From: Pyxicephalus adspersus
Taxonomy: Eukaryota; Chordata; Amphibia; Anura; Pyxicephalidae
Direction: 5' to 3'
Length of the DNA: 64,000 nucleotides
NCBI RefSeq assembly: GCF_032062135.1
Contig: NC_092859.1
Coordinates: 109,605,416 to 109,669,415, forward strand
The translations under genes were made by a program, and so were the position numbers. This document shows, one piece after another, positions 22,658 through 36,689 of this stretch. Every line of letters starts with the position of its first letter. The first letter of the stretch is position 1. The notes under the pieces are model-generated. The model saw nothing but the letters and a program-made list of their open reading frames with translations. It made no database searches and was not told the origin of the DNA.

Positions 22658-24551
22658 GTAAAATTGTTAACTCAGATATCATACAATTTAGTGCTGACGC
22701 TGGCATTTTCTGGATACGTGTAAAGAAATGCCAGTTTCTCCCTGTCTAACTCTTCCCAGTTAGATGATATGGAAATGGGCACTCCCTGGGGTAAACCGAG
22801 TAGTGTGATCATGCTGATGGAACTGTTGCGGTTGGGACCATTGTACGCAATAAAGATAAGTACTCATTTTTAATTAAGCAGTGCCAGAGTGTTTTATGTC
22901 GTTCTTTAACCCTTCCTGACACTTGTAGTCCCACAAACATTTCCACCTTGTTAACCATTGAATTTATTTATGCCGTGGGCCCTAACCAAAAGTAGGTGAG
23001 CTTCATAGAAGACTAACAGTGGAGCGCCACTTGTTGAATCCCTTAAAAAATGAATCTGGGGGGGGTAGTTAGCTTTGATCAGGACAAGGAAGCAGAAGGA
23101 TAAGTGTACACTAAAAAAAGTGCAAATAACATTTAATAAAAAGAAAGGAATATTTACAAAGGGAACTGCAATGTGTGTTTAGTTAATAATTGCATTGAAA
23201 TTAAAACCATATTGTGAAAATTATTGTAGAACCCATTTAACAACAATGAAGTAGATTTTAAATTGAATACTTGCATTAGATCACATTGAACATTTAAGTA
23301 TATGGCAACTTCAATCATAATATATAAAAAGTCATGGTGTACGTCTAGCACAAGACCATATTCACTTAGATAATGTCAGATTTTACTATCTTTACATGTG
23401 TTTAGGATCAATAAAGAGGTGAAAAAATTTGGGGAAAACTTTGGGTAAAGTTTGGGTTTATTCTTGGGTGAAAACATTTATAAATGGACCCCCTATATGT
23501 GTACTGTTGATTTTTACTCCTAACAAAAGTTCCAAGAGTAAAGTAAATATTGCTATGTGGTGCATAAGGGTCTTTCAGATGTTTGTTTTCCTTTTTTTTC
23601 TGTCTCTATCATGCTGAAGAATGAGAGTAGAAGTGTTCCCTGTCAACAGTTGTTATTTGGCAAAGGTCACCTTTGTGTCATTCAGTAGGCAATGAGAAAT
23701 AAATGTACTACCAGTTAACGCTGTTGAAACGTCTTAACCCTCTCACCTTTCTGTAGTGTTTTTATAAGGAGTGAAGAACGAGGAATTCATTTGATCTGTG
23801 TAAACACTTCCCTCACTGTATATAATGTATAGCTTCAAGATGCCATGCTCACATATATCAAAAACTTGATATTTTAAAAACTTGACTTTGTGTGAAATAA
23901 AGTAACTATTGTAATTTAGGTCCAGAATGTTAGGTGCTACCAGGTGCAGAAGTGTGTATGTGTGATGGGAAGTGCTAATGTAAGACCACATCCACTCGTT
24001 TTAGGATTCTTGACCCAGCTATGTGAATAGGAAGGGGAAAAAACTTTGACATTTTAGGAATGGGGACAAACAAAGTGATTTTGCAATTAATTCCTCCTTT
24101 GCCAAAATTTTATTTACGCAAATTGAATCATGTGGAATTAAACAAAAATTGTATGGGGTAGTTTTTTAACAAAGTCACGTGATCAAAAGGACAGAACGTT
24201 ATTAGTAACGCATCTATGTCCTGACAGACAGGAAGTAGTGAAAGAATGACCCCAGTATAATTAACAACTAAAAAACAAAAATGTGCTCTATTTTGTTCTA
24301 AATCTGAAGACAATACTACTAAAGGTGATATTTTATCCCTTTAATTATATACACTGTGGTGCACTAAAAAAAACTACCTACAACACCATGGGGTCATATC
24401 ACTCCTAACTGCACAAGAAAGTCTATGTTATGGACTTTAAACCAATAATCTTGCTTTCCAATATCAATGCTTGAATGACATAATACCAATCTAATCATCA
24501 AGCACTATCTGAACAAATACATAGATGCGGTACTAATAACATTCTGTCCCT
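22658..24551. other. Non-coding, nothing recognised
   Basis: The stretch is AT-rich with a short G run at 23057. No gene or element is recognised. Confidence 0.5.
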
Positions 24552-24576
24552 CTGATGAAGCCTATTGGTGAAACGC
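24552..24576 (+). ncRNA. Hammerhead-core-like motif (degenerate)
   Basis: The sequence CTGATGA, then AGCC-TATT-GGT (which can fold as a short stem-loop), then GAAACGC has the order of the conserved core of a hammerhead ribozyme: CUGANGA, stem II, GAAA. An extra A follows CUGATGA, and a closed stem III with a cleavage site is not evident downstream. Such motifs occur in Penelope-like and other retroelements of amphibians. Activity is not claimed. Confidence 0.25.
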
Positions 24577-27500
24577 ATTAAGGACTGTAAAAGTTATTGT
24601 GTATCATTACAAATCATGTGATTACTGAATTGTCATTATTTGCATTTTGCAAGTTTTATTATCGTTTTGTGATACGTTTTTATAATATTGTATAATAAAT
24701 TGCAACAAATTTCTTTTTAACATATATTGTGTTGTTAGTGTTGATATTTGGCACCATTAAAACCCATGCAAATTTTCCCTGTTGGGAAAAGAAAACCTTT
24801 TGACATTTGTGAGTAGTAGGGTGTGGTACAATGTAAACAATTCTCCCAGAGTATCCATTTAAAACAAAAGTCACCTGATCGCCATCAACATGGATATGGT
24901 CTTCAATGGCTTTGTTGACAAACCTTAATATTAACCCCAATGCTAACCCTTTGTTTTCTAGCAAAGACATTCATAACAATTTATAATGTTAAAGCACCAA
25001 GGTAAGCGTGTCTATTTCTTCAAAAGGATTTCAAAATTACAGCAACATGGAATTTAAAGATCCAAATCCGTCCTAAAAGTTTTGGGAAATAAAAAAATAA
25101 ATACAAATAAAATAGTTGACCTCAATGAATTTCTGATAATTGGTGAAAATAAAAAAGTTTCAGTTTTGCTCATCCCTAGCTTAGGGTTGTTTCAGCCTTT
25201 TTATAAGGCCTTGCCCCAAACAAGCAGCTTTTTGTTTTTAATGACGTGCTGTGTGGCATACAAGTGCAATGTTTTTGTGATGTTCTTTATGCCCCTGTTA
25301 ATTGTATGGTTGAATATTACCCTTGTAATGATTAAATTATATAGCTTTTGATAGTTCTATTTTACTGGCCTGCTGCAACTAATAAATATTAAAGTTGATA
25401 ATGATAATATTGTGGTAATATTATTACACGTTATTTTTTTATGTGGATATTACAGGTTGGGGAAATTAAAGTAATGGATAGCACATTTGTCGAAGAAACA
25501 ATGCTTATAAAGTGATATTTTAGATTATGGTAGAATACCAAAGCCCATGGTTTTCTATGTATTTGGGGAACGTTATTGATGTTATCCCCCAGCTCCAGCT
25601 ACTGAATCTGATACTATCCGCCTGAAAGTTTCTTTTCACTGACCTTTCAGTGTTTCAGCAATGCCTGTTATTTTTCTATTTATTGCAAAATAATTTATAG
25701 ATCCAAAAGAATGGGATTCCATATAACAGTACTAAACCTTAGCAGATGTGGAGATCTGGGAACTAAAGTGTAATTTGCAATATGTTTATTTGTTGTTTTC
25801 TGAATATATATAGTAAGGAATTTAGTCAAACAGTGGAGTAATACACTTGCATCATAAAGATTGTGTTGTATGTTGTCAGCCTGTCATATATATTTGACCC
25901 TCCAGCAAAACCGTTCTGTAAAGTTTGACAGCTTCATTGCTTCAAACTAAATGTTAAACCCCTACAAAAAGCACAGAAACTTAATCAGAATGACTTGTTG
26001 TGCATTAGAATATAGCAAGAACATGTCATTACATTTTCTGTGAGACTTTTGTTTACATTTTTCTTTCTTTATTTCAAGATTTTTTTAAGCAAGTTTCACT
26101 ATATTCCCATCTGTGATGGCATTTAACATTTTTTTTTCTAGCTATTAGAATAATTTTTCAGAACTGCAAAGTCGCCTTTAGAGGGCAATAGCAAGCCAGT
26201 CTGTCCAATCCTAGATTTAAGGATTAAGGGAGTTTGCAGATGAGGCTCTTACCAAATTGTTTGGATCTGCTTTCCCATCTTGAAGGGAAACCTCTAATTA
26301 AATCACAATGATTAGTGATTGTATATGAATTTGTTTATCGGTACAGCACACATGTAATAGAGAGAACAAAGAATTGTCACATAAAACCACCACCATATAT
26401 GACTGTAAATAAATAAAGTCACTCCCCGATATATCTTGCATATATTACCTATAAGTAGCCTCATCAGCCTATCTCACAGAACAGAAATACAAATATAAGG
26501 ACTATAAATGACCCAAAAAAGCTTGTCATGCCATGACCTAATTGGATTATCACCAAAAAGGTCAGGACTATTAGAGTGTTCCAGGGGAAGACAACAAGTG
26601 CTTGTGATGTCAGAGGTAATTATTACTGCACAGGAAGATGTTCAAACTTGTTAACATTCCTGTTTTCTCATGTGAAAAGACTAGAAGTTAGCAGCACTCT
26701 CAAAATGTCCGTTTTACTGGTTTATTGTGGAAAGAACATCACATAGGTCGTAATAGACAAAGTTTTGGGGAATGGAAAGGGTACCTTTAATAAGGTGACA
26801 CAATTATAGAATGTAATAAATTCAAACATTTATTAGTACCCCAATGTTGTAGTTTCCATGTTTTTTAGCTTATGATGCATCATCACAAACCCTTAGATCT
26901 CTGCGACACAAAATTATAAAAATACTAATAAAAATTATTTTAAAAAAAGTGTATTTTCCTGAGTACATGTGAAATGAACTAGAATTAGGGCAACAGTTGG
27001 TAACTGACACTGTCACACATTGCAAATGACACATTTTCTCTAACTGTGGCCTAACTTTGGTCATTCCGGTATCAGAAAGGTGAAATAAAGCCAATGTAAC
27101 TACTCATACATATATAAATCTCCTCCCATCTCAGCAAGGCTGCTACTTTTTTCATGTTACTGACTGATAATGATATAAGTAAAGTTCTACTTCTACCATG
27201 CTGCCCACTGATTGTAAGCTGCATCCTCTCTTTACAAAGCATGGGCGTCCTTGTGTAACCACGTAAAGTACAGCTATAGTGCACTAGCTATAGTGCACTA
27301 GAAGAAAGTGGCGGAGAGTGAGCAGCACTGCTGGTATTGGGGCTAAGCAAAGTATCACCAGGATATGTTCATGGGCCAACTGAAAGGTAATGTTGGTCAT
27401 TCTGCACATGATTTTGTTCATATATTTTTTTTATTGCTGTCAATATGTACAAATCCCTAAATTCTGGCTAATATTTTCTATATGGTGCCATTTTTAGAGT

Positions 27501-29164
27501 GCTGGTGACTACTCATCTAGTTTTATTATAAGCATACGCTCGCAACATCAATCAAGCACTGCTAGGAGCGCTACACAAACTGCAGCATGTTTCTTCTGAC
27601 TTTCACTGGATAAATTGAATTGGCACTTGCACAGTCCATTCTTGATGAAGCTAGCAATGAGTGAATCTTCCAAAGGTAGATTTTCCATTGGTTCTAAAAA
27701 TGTTGTTTACATTTTTGACAAACTTGAATTTAGAAGTGAATCCCCATCCCATATGTATGGGACAAAACTTGGTAAAAACTGGCTATTGTAGGGTTAGTGA
27801 ACATACTAATCCAAAAAGGCAGGGTAAACTGTGCTGTAAAAGGGTCCACTAGTTTATTTATGTTCTCAACAGAAGCCTTCAAAGACAAGGTCATCCTGTA
27901 AACCTTACAAATGAAAAGCCTTAAACTCTTGTTTGAAGCAAACCCAAACCTTTTTTTTAGTGTTAACCTGTGTATGTGAAACTTTTGCATTTGGGTTAAA
28001 CTGCACAAAAAACAACTCATTGAGTAGGCGTCTTAATGCCCACCATTTACAGGCAACGAAAAAAGACGAAAAAAACTGCCCATTTCTGAAGCAGTCACTA
28101 AGTAGCTCTAACTTTCATGCAAGATCATCATTCCACACACATTACAATGTTATATTCCCATGTGTGAATGAACAAGTTATTCTTTGTTCCTGGGAAAATT
28201 GTGAGCTGAAAGATATGGTAGGATGCAACATATGTTCTAGCATGCTGGCAATCTGTTCAACTAACTCTTCGTTCAGTTTCATACGTACAACCAATGATCT
28301 TATCAGTTGTATAGAGTATGGCTACTGTGACCAAAAAGACATATGATGAACATATTCCTATGTTGTAATGTTTACCATAGAGTCACTTTAACTGCAACTT
28401 TCTTTTTTTAACATGTTTGCCTTGGTTGGTTATCTGTTTTGTTTCAATCATTTACTTCCTTCAGAAACAAGTAATGAAATGAAATCTCAGCCACACAGAG
28501 ATATAGAGAGTATATTGTTTTCAGTCCCCTTAAATACCTACTATTGTATGAGTAGTAGCAATCACAATTGTGCCACATTATGAAAGGTGCCTAGAGATAC
28601 AAGGAAACAGTTGGCTAGTATGCAATACCTACAGATGGTCCCAAATGATTGTTCTCAGGGGACTGAGCAATTGGACAGGTCAAGAAAACTTTGTCCATTC
28701 ACTATTGTTACCCAATGGATAAATCAGTGCTGGCTTGTCTGTGTCCCAAAGAGACATGCCTCGCTTTCTTTACTCTGTCGTCTAAACAGGAATGCTTATG
28801 TGACCAAAGTGTTCACATTTAGGATAGAGACAGACCAAAGACATTGGGAGACATGTGTTTTATATGCTTATCAGATCATTCAGATTAAGCAAAAAGCATG
28901 GCTTGTACATGTATAAATGTATAAAACATACTTACATCAGTGGTATTAAGTCAGAGACAGTCAGCATTTTTAAATATTGGGTAGCAATTGAAGAATATGT
29001 ATTTTTCACAGGTTTACTTTTTGCTGTTCATTTTCAAATGGATACGGTATTTTTAAATGAAAAATGTTTAGGGTGGGTCTTACTTACTGTCTGTGCAAAA
29101 CCTAAACCTTTCTTCAGAATTTGATGTTAAATAAAAATTTCTCCTGCAATGCAGTATCAGTAAA
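24577..29164. other. Non-coding, nothing recognised beyond a 14-bp duplication
   Basis: The 14-bp unit 'agctatagtgcact' is repeated exactly twice at 27272-27299. The remaining frames, up to 137 codons at 27933-28346, have no domain-like features. No transposon boundaries are evident. Confidence 0.45.
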
Positions 29165-29390
29165 AAGCCCTTTTACTCACCTTATTCCTCATTCTTTCTC
29201 TTCACATGTGTGTTGGTCCCCTGGAGTCTCCTATCTTAGGTGATCCATCCATCAGTTGTAGGCTACCATGTCATTGTGTACAATGCTGGTCCAGCAGTCC
29301 TGCATTGGATGACAAGGACCCATCCACAATCCGAAGACCAGGAGGAAAGTGGAAAGCGCTGACTGCTGGGTAACAGAGAGGTAAGGTACA
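29165..29390. repeat. Repeat-like segment with donor-like edges
   Basis: The left edge 'cttttactcaccttattcc' is a 5' splice-site consensus on the minus strand, and the right edge 'agagaggtaaggta' is one on the plus strand. The body between is GC-richer than its flanks. The same arrangement recurs at 36690-36850. I infer a palindromic interspersed repeat, not an exon pair. Confidence 0.35.
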
Positions 29391-30824
29391 GATATACAAA
29401 ATAGCAATAATCTCTAGTAGTGTGGTGGAAGCCACATTAGATGTTTGCTGCTTTTGGTTCAGACATGGGAAATCCTCTGATTTATATACCATAAGTATAT
29501 GGCAAGGAATATATGGTAAAGTAAATAGAAACACCTACATGGCCCTAAGCTGTAGAGGACATGACCCTGAAATGCCAATTTAAATATTTCAGAAATCCAG
29601 AATTTTAAATGGGCAAGTAAAGAATCTCTAATATTTATAAACTCAGTACAATTATGAATAGGCAAAAAAAAAAAATAACACAAAGAGGACACCAATGTAC
29701 AGTAGATAGCAGAGAATGTAGAGGTAACACACTGTAAACATAAGATGGGAAAACAAATAAAGTGCAAACAAACAATTAATTTGATGCCAAATTTTGTGAT
29801 AAAGTGAACAGAATTGTTTTCACATTGTGGTTGTTTTTACTATTATTTTATTTTATTTTATTTTTTTTTGCATGGAAAGAAGTTTACCCTTCCTGCACTT
29901 ATCCAGATGATGCATGATTATGTTTAGTGTCTGTTTTGTATGTTTTTTTGTTAATGTTGCTGCGGATATGTGAATCTCTTGGAATAAAGATTGGATTATG
30001 AGAGTACCAGCCCAGCACTGATCCTACATGAGAACTAGATGGATAAAGCTACATAACTGTAAAATATATTCTGAAGTTTTATGTGATTTTTACATCAGAC
30101 CGTGCAACATATAAAATGAATTTTACAGCCCACTTAGTCTATCATGTGTCCAGAGGGTTACAACATAAACTAGATCTAGTTTGGTCAGACATTGATTTAT
30201 CTAACAATATTATGGGAAAAAAATGAAATACTTTCTGGAAAGTTGAAAAAAACTAATGCAAAGATAATATGCAAATTCTTTGCTTTGAAAAGTCATGCAA
30301 ACAGGAAACAGTAAATATGACAAAGCCCCCTGGTAAAATCCATGTAAACTAGCTAAAACTGTAAAACTTGTATAAAGAACACTAATGCTGGCCAATAAAT
30401 AACAACAAGCTAAAAAGTAAGAAATAAAATGAAGAATTACAATTACTCAGAAGTGTCAGTTAGCATTGAAGCTTGGAACTCAAGAAGACAGCAAACATTT
30501 GCTGGTCTCCTTTATTACAAAGGACTACTGGCTGGATTTTTGATAAAAGTGATTAGGTTGATTTAATGTGCATTAGTTAAACAAGATACAATATTTACTA
30601 AGGATTTATTTACAATAGATGTTGTCTTCCATATACTACATTTGCTATGGACATAAGTAACTACGGTACATTGTTTGCAATAGAGTTTGTTTTGCTTTGA
30701 GGTGCATAGGAAGAACATTTTGCATGCTTCATTGACCTGCGTTTTCACATTCAAGGTATTTGAAATCAGTTACTTAAAAAGAAAAAAAACATGCCTAAAT
30801 ACACATAAACATAATCTCATTACA

Positions 30825-30863
<39 letters not shown>

Positions 30864-31519
30864 ATTGTGAATGAGCCATCAAGCAGTAAAAATATGAAAC
30901 TCACACAAATGTTTTTGAATTTTTTTATACATTAGTTTTCCCGTGTAAAGCTAGCATAACTCATATAACTGAAATATTATATTTAGTTTGTGGGACAAGC
31001 TATTATTTTTGTTAATGTGCTTACAGAGTGTGCACAATTTATGCACAGCTCATTAAGAAAGAAATGAAAGCATCGGCAAAGCCATAAAACAGTGCTGTCT
31101 TCAGTATTGCAGTAAAGCAAGAAATCTCAGAAATATATCAGGGTTTTAGAAAATAGCTTATTAATTGCATCAGTTTATAACTTTATAAATACCCTATCAT
31201 CAGATATAACTATGCATTTTTTATCATTATTACTTAATGGGAGCACCCGGCCACTACATGAGCCCCCCTCTTTTTACCTTCTAGTTGATTGAAATTTCTG
31301 CAATACTCATATGATGTTACAGCATAACACATTTATACATGACACAAATTACAAATTTCGGAAAATTTTAGGAGTTGGGAAGTGTTTAAAATTTTAAGGA
31401 TCAAAGAGAGATCTGGAGGAAAAAAACAATTAAAGAGGTGCTGAATGGCTGGGGTAAGGAATAGTCCCAAGAGTTAGGCTTCTTGTCAAATCGGCTCAGG
31501 GCTGATAGGATGGGAATCA
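29391..31519. other. Non-coding; TTTTA low complexity and a TA microsatellite
   Basis: TTTTA-type repeats lie at 29843-29871. The (TA)n tract at 30826-30860 is listed separately. The 30960-31190 stretch is moderately complex and could be conserved non-coding sequence, but nothing identifies it. Confidence 0.45.
30826..30860 (+). repeat. (TA)n microsatellite
   Basis: There are about seventeen uninterrupted TA units. Confidence 0.9.
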
Positions 31520-31709
31520 GGCATGTGTACAGTGCTCGTCGTCTGTCATCATCCTGACGGATCCAACGAATGATCGTAATGAAAGTGAAGGGGAGAGAGC
31601 GCACTCTGTCGCCCCCCCCCGCCGCCCCCTGCCTCTCCATAGAACAGAACAGTGCTGTATGTACAGCACTCGGAAAGATCCTTTCCTACAAAAATTATTG
31701 CACATAGCC
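31520..31709. mobile_element. Family A MITE, copy 5, with expanded C-rich core
   Basis: Landmarks 'gcatgtgtacagtgctcg', 'ccatagaacagaacagtgct' and 'gtatgtacagcactcgg' match the other copies. A run of nine C followed by 'gccgccccctgcctctcc' replaces the usual pyrimidine-rich core. The left part is shortened. Confidence 0.6.
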
Positions 31710-31739
31710 TTAAGGATTACAGTAACACCAGGCCTTAAC

Positions 31740-32400
31740 TGATCAGAGGCAAGGAGGAGGCACTGGGAAGAGATCTGTCAAGAATGGTTTGAGAAAATTC
31801 CAAAAGGTCAGTGAAGGGCTGGAATAAAAATCTTGGGGTTCAGGGATCCCTGCATTTCCACCTGTTCCCAAATTTAGGCCTTTTGTGTTCTTTGGTAGGG
31901 ACCCTCAACATCTTACTGCCTGTATACTACTGCCAGTGCAGCTGGAAGGAAGCTGGGAGAGTTCAACCACCAACAGAACCCATGACGCACTGGGTCTTCA
32001 CTATCTGCACCCACTTTCCCCCCACTACAATGGTCTGAATATTGCAGACACTATTGATGCTGAGGTAGCAGGACAACCAAGATTGAGCACTGAGCTGTAA
32101 TAAATTAGAAGTGGGGTGAATGTCCTTTGGGTGTTCCCCCACCTTAGAATCAGAAGTGGGGGTTCATTATGGGAAAAGAGTGGCAGTGGGCAACAGAGAA
32201 TAGTGATCCCGCTCTGTTGTTCCTCAGGCTGCCCCAGTTAGCTGGGGTTGAACGTGGCTTAGAGGACTAGCATCTGCTAGTAGTAAAGCCCTCTAAAGTA
32301 GACCGGATCGGGTGGCTGTCTGTGCAGAGGTCCAGTCTGCATCCTGGGCTTCTTCATGGGATGGGCCGAATGCCCATGGGGAGCACTACAGCTATTCAGC
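31740..32400. repeat. Unclassified GC-richer block, probable transposon relic
   Basis: The block of about 650 bp is clearly richer in GC than its surroundings and has sharp compositional edges. It contains a short palindrome 'ccccagttagctgggg' near 32232 and two similar phrases, 'agaagtggggtgaatgtcc' (32107) and 'agaagtgggggttcatta' (32151). No coding frame or terminal repeat is recognised. Confidence 0.35.
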
Positions 32401-34686
32401 AGTAAGAAGGGTAAAGAGAATTGAAGGTACTTTGCTTAACATCATAAAAAAATTTTTTAACAGAGTTAAAAATCTGGCCTGATATTTTGCTAGGATTTTA
32501 TCACCACTATCTTGGATACACAGAAGCTTGCTGAATCCCCTACAAAATCTACTGAAGTGTTGGCAATTTAGGGTAGGGTTTTTGGTTCTCAGGTAGAAGT
32601 CTTATTTCTGTGTTTTCATAAGAATGAAAAGTGATGCCCTCAGGGTTATGGGTGCTTGGTGGACTATGAAGGAGAGATGGTTTCAAGATCACAGGGCTTG
32701 GTGCTTCCCTAATTCTGGAGCTATCTTTAAACTATTGGGGTACAGTTGTAAACAAAAGATGTTTTTTAGTCAAGCCTTTTTGACTTCAGACACCGAAGAT
32801 TCCCTTCTTGTAACCAACAATTAAGTTATTTTTTCGTACATTTTATTTGGTTATTATTTTGAACTGTTAATTATTATAGGTAAATTGGGAGACGTTTTGG
32901 TTATGTAAATCTATACACAGAATATTTCTTTTGGAGTTTTAACAAGAGGACAGAAATTGAGGAATCCCTCATTCATGCACAGTACGTGGTTCAGTGACTG
33001 TCACAAAAAATGAAACTCTACATAACAAATGAATCCATAATATTTAGAGTAAATACTTACCTCTCATGGTGCTCATGCTGCCTAAAGAGGAATTGTCTGC
33101 AAAAGTTTCTTCAGAAACCAACACTTCCAGCAGTTCCTATCCTCAATGTCCTGCACTTCTGGCTGATCCTTACAACTTTACAGTACACGGTGCTTATTGT
33201 AAAAAAAATGTACATGTTTTATTAAAAAAAATACTTATGGGTAATTCTATTGTTACTGAACTATTATTACTGTTTTTTAACTGTTTTGTTGAAGCTTACC
33301 TCTCTTTACTGGTAATATTGAGTATGGGGTTCACACGCAGAGGTGTTACACATTTTACAATTATACCAGGGGAATCTGTTAGTAACTATTAAAGTACTTC
33401 CTGTGTATAACCAAACATGGTATATTTAAAAAATGTTCAAGTGTATGTAGGTCAAAGCTTGTGGTTAAATTTTGATTACAGTTGTCACAACGTGCCCTAC
33501 TATATGCAAAACTAAAAAAGGTGTTTGACCTATGTATACTAAATTTTAATCTGTTTTCCCTATTGAGAGATATTCACTACAAACTGTACATTCTGTATCT
33601 CAGGTCAGCAAAACTGAAGTTCATCAAAATGGAAAAAAACATGTATTTTTAACCAACATAAAATTTATATTCATGTAGTAATATATTTATTTTTAATGTA
33701 ACCCTCTAATTTAATGTAACCCCATAATTTAATTTTTTCACTATTAGCCACTATTTTTTTTTGATTGCTGCTATTTTTTCTACCAGCTTAGTTTAAAAAT
33801 GTGTGTTTTGTTCCATTGCTGTCAGTCCTTGTGGTATTAAGGGTTGGAAATACCACTGGTCAGTGACAGTAAAATCAAATCTATTCCTAAGTGTCTGATA
33901 GTTCTATAAAATGCTCTATATTCCTGCTATGACACCTCTGACATTATCTGAATTTCTTAGAAAGGCAATGTTGTATACGTAAGCCTTCTGCTTTTTTATC
34001 CTTTATTTATTTTCTTTCATATTCATAAATTTTACATTTCTGTATCAATAAATCTATATTTTTTATAATATGAGCTAAATGAGTCTCAATGTGTGCTATC
34101 AAACAAAATATATATTGTTATATAATATATAAACAAGTAATATTATTAAAAATTATAAAATACAAAACATAAACTTTACTGTAAAGGATCTTTCGCAGCT
34201 AACTTCGGCTGCCCACCTAAAGGCCAAAGGGTGGAGGTGTTAATCTCTTTGAACTGTGGCTAAGTGCTGGTTTTGTTTATTTAAGGAAGGAAACTGTCAC
34301 TTCTACTTGTCTACAGTGAACAAGCACAATGTATGTGATGGATTAAGAACTGGTAAAATAGTAGCACATTAAGCATAGCAAACTAGAGGGTTATCAATAG
34401 CATATGACTGAGTAAGATAAAAAGTAATCAGAACTACTTTGCAATCCTTGTTTGCCAAGAAACTTGACTACAAGAAGATCCTAGGCTCACTAAACAGGAA
34501 TGAAAGGAGAAAGGCTAATCCCATTCTTGACCATCACCAGGTAATAGGTGAATTGACAACTTTCATGGTATTATGTTCCTGCCCTGCAACAAATCCCTGC
34601 TGCATTTTTATGGATTGGTTGCATTCCAACTAGGTCACGAACTTTGCTCCTTACTCTCAAGTATATTATGCAGTTTATGCAGTTTA
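32401..34686. other. Non-coding; donor-like repeat edge near 33055
   Basis: A 108-codon open frame runs 33066-33392 on the plus strand. On the minus strand the same place reads 'catgagag' then GTAAGTATTT, a strong 5' splice-site consensus. Neither strand gives a recognisable protein, and I suspect an interspersed repeat. The rest is AT-rich and featureless. Confidence 0.35.
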
Positions 34687-35130
34687 TATATATATATATA
34701 NNNNNNNNNNNNNNNNNNNNNNNNNNNNNNNNNNNNNNNNNNNNNNNNNNNNNNNNNNNNNNNNNNNNNNNNNNNNNNNNNNNNNNNNNNNNNNNNNNNN
34801 NNNNNNNNNNNNNNNNNNNNNNNNNNNNNNNNNNNNNNNNNNNNNNNNNNNNNNNNNNNNNNNNNNNNNNNNNNNNNNNNNNNNNNNNNNNNNNNNNNNN
34901 NNNNNNNNNNNNNNNNNNNNNNNNNNNNNNNNNNNNNNNNNNNNNNNNNNNNNNNNNNNNNNNNNNNNNNNNNNNNNNNNNNNNNNNNNNNNNNNNNNNN
35001 NNNNNNNNNNNNNNNNNNNNNNNNNNNNNNNNNNNNNNNNNNNNNNNNNNNNNNNNNNNNNNNNNNNNNNNNNNNNNNNNNNNNNNNNNNNNNNNNNNNN
35101 NNNNNNNNNNNNNNNNNNNNNNNNNNNNNN
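34687..35130. other. Assembly gap of 430 N following a TA microsatellite
   Basis: TA repeats run from 34687 into N at 34701; sequence resumes at 35131. The gap most likely reflects an unresolved microsatellite. Open frames drawn across it are meaningless. Confidence 0.95.
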
Positions 35131-36070
35131 ACCCAAGAAGATTCAAGCTCAGACTACAAATGATACTTAACATAAGCCAGTTTAACTATTATATGTGCTT
35201 GTTTTTAAAGAGGATTCTGTTTCTAGAAGTAATAGAGGTGTGGCAAGAAGGGAAAATTGCACTTTCTGCTTTAGCTACATTTGAAACAGAATTATCCTAA
35301 AATTTTAGTAAAATAACTATCTGACATTAGGTTTTTTTCTGTACTCTAAGGTATGCTAGCTAATTATTAAGAAGACTGCTGTTACAGCAGTATTAATGGT
35401 CAAGATTTCCAGTGTTGGCAAAAGATTTTTTCTATGAATATAATAGGTAGGAACATTATAAATACATGAATTGAAAACCCATGTGTGTTTAAAAAGCACA
35501 GGACATTAAACTGCCTCTAAATTATAATGACTTCAGGCCAGTTAGTTGATTCAATAAAGCAGTTCAAGTAGTTTGTAAACAAAGTGGTGGCAAAAAAGGA
35601 TTCTGGCATAGGATTTAGGATGCCATCTACCTTTATGGATTTAAAGCCTCAGTGCATCGGCCAACAAAACCTGCCAAGATCACATAACAAAAAAATGGGT
35701 TGTTTATGATTTAATCAGCAGAAAGAGTAGAAACCTTATTATTTCCTGCCATTGTGATATATTCACAAATGCCATCATAAGTCGAAGACCTAAAAGCTAA
35801 TATTTACAACAGCTGAATGAAATGTTAATGTTAATACAAATACAATAGCTAACAGCATTTACGTCTACAAAGAAAATATGTTCATTGGCTAAATATTAGT
35901 TTCCTCTGTTCTAAACACCAAATATTTCAATTTGAAATTGTTTTTTGGTTTATTCATTCCATTTTGTATAGCAAAGGAGTATAGATGTTAATAATAAGGT
36001 GAACATCTACCCAAAACTGTTTTTTTTATTAGGGTAGAGAATGGTCGGGGGATTTTTTTTGCTTTCTATG
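35131..36070. other. Non-coding, nothing recognised
   Basis: The stretch is AT-rich with no open frame of note and no repeat boundary. Confidence 0.5.
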
Positions 36071-36280
36071 GGCCTGATTTTTAAAAGCTCTCAAAGGCTT
36101 GAGATAATACACTTTTATCAGTGAAGCTGTGTGATCCAGCAAACCCGCAATGGATCTGGTCCAGGATAGAAGATAGCAAATTACTTTGAATAAATAAATT
36201 CCATGTTTGCTGGATCACCCAGCTTCACTGATGAAATGTATCTTCTTCAGCTATGGTGAGCTTAAATTAATCAGACCCTA
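36071..36280. mobile_element. Family B palindromic MITE, copy 2
   Basis: The left end 'ggcctgatttttaaaagctc' and the right end 'gcttaaattaatcagaccc' are inverted repeats. The interior arms 'cagtgaagctgtgtgatcc' and 'ggatcacccagcttcactg' are also inverted, so the whole element can fold back. 'ggatctggtccaggat' is shared with other copies. Confidence 0.75.
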
Positions 36281-36689
36281 TGTCCCTACAGGAAGATTAT
36301 AAACTTCTTTTTGTTGTAAATTTTACTATACTCTGAGGTTTGCTTTGGGAGTGAGAGAAAATCTCTCCAATGAGGCTTCTAACAACATCTAAAATGTCAC
36401 ATTGATTCTAATCCTTTCCTACACTACCCAACGTTAAAAGCAGACACTTGTATAGAATTCTACATAACTAACAGATACCTCACTCCCTTCCCAATAGAAA
36501 TCAATAGCTCTACATTTTTATATCATCAGCAAATTATAAAAATTATCCACTGCATACCCACACCCATTTCAATGAACATTTATTAAAAAAAAAAACATTC
36601 TAGGTACAAAAGCAATCACAGAAATATGCTAACAAGCAGCTGTTTTCTTTTATGCTATGTCCCTTCAGCAATAAAACAAACTTACCTAC

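Noticed and set aside
31401..31705. Arginine-rich minus-strand frames as a protein
   Set aside because: They lie mostly within family A MITE copy 5 and its C-run expansion.
33066..33392. 108-codon plus-strand frame as a coding exon
   Set aside because: No acceptor upstream of it, its 3' half is A/T-run rich, and the opposite strand carries the better splice signal. Probably an interspersed repeat.
34571..35300. Long open frames of 150-218 codons
   Set aside because: They exist only because the 430-N gap is read without stops.
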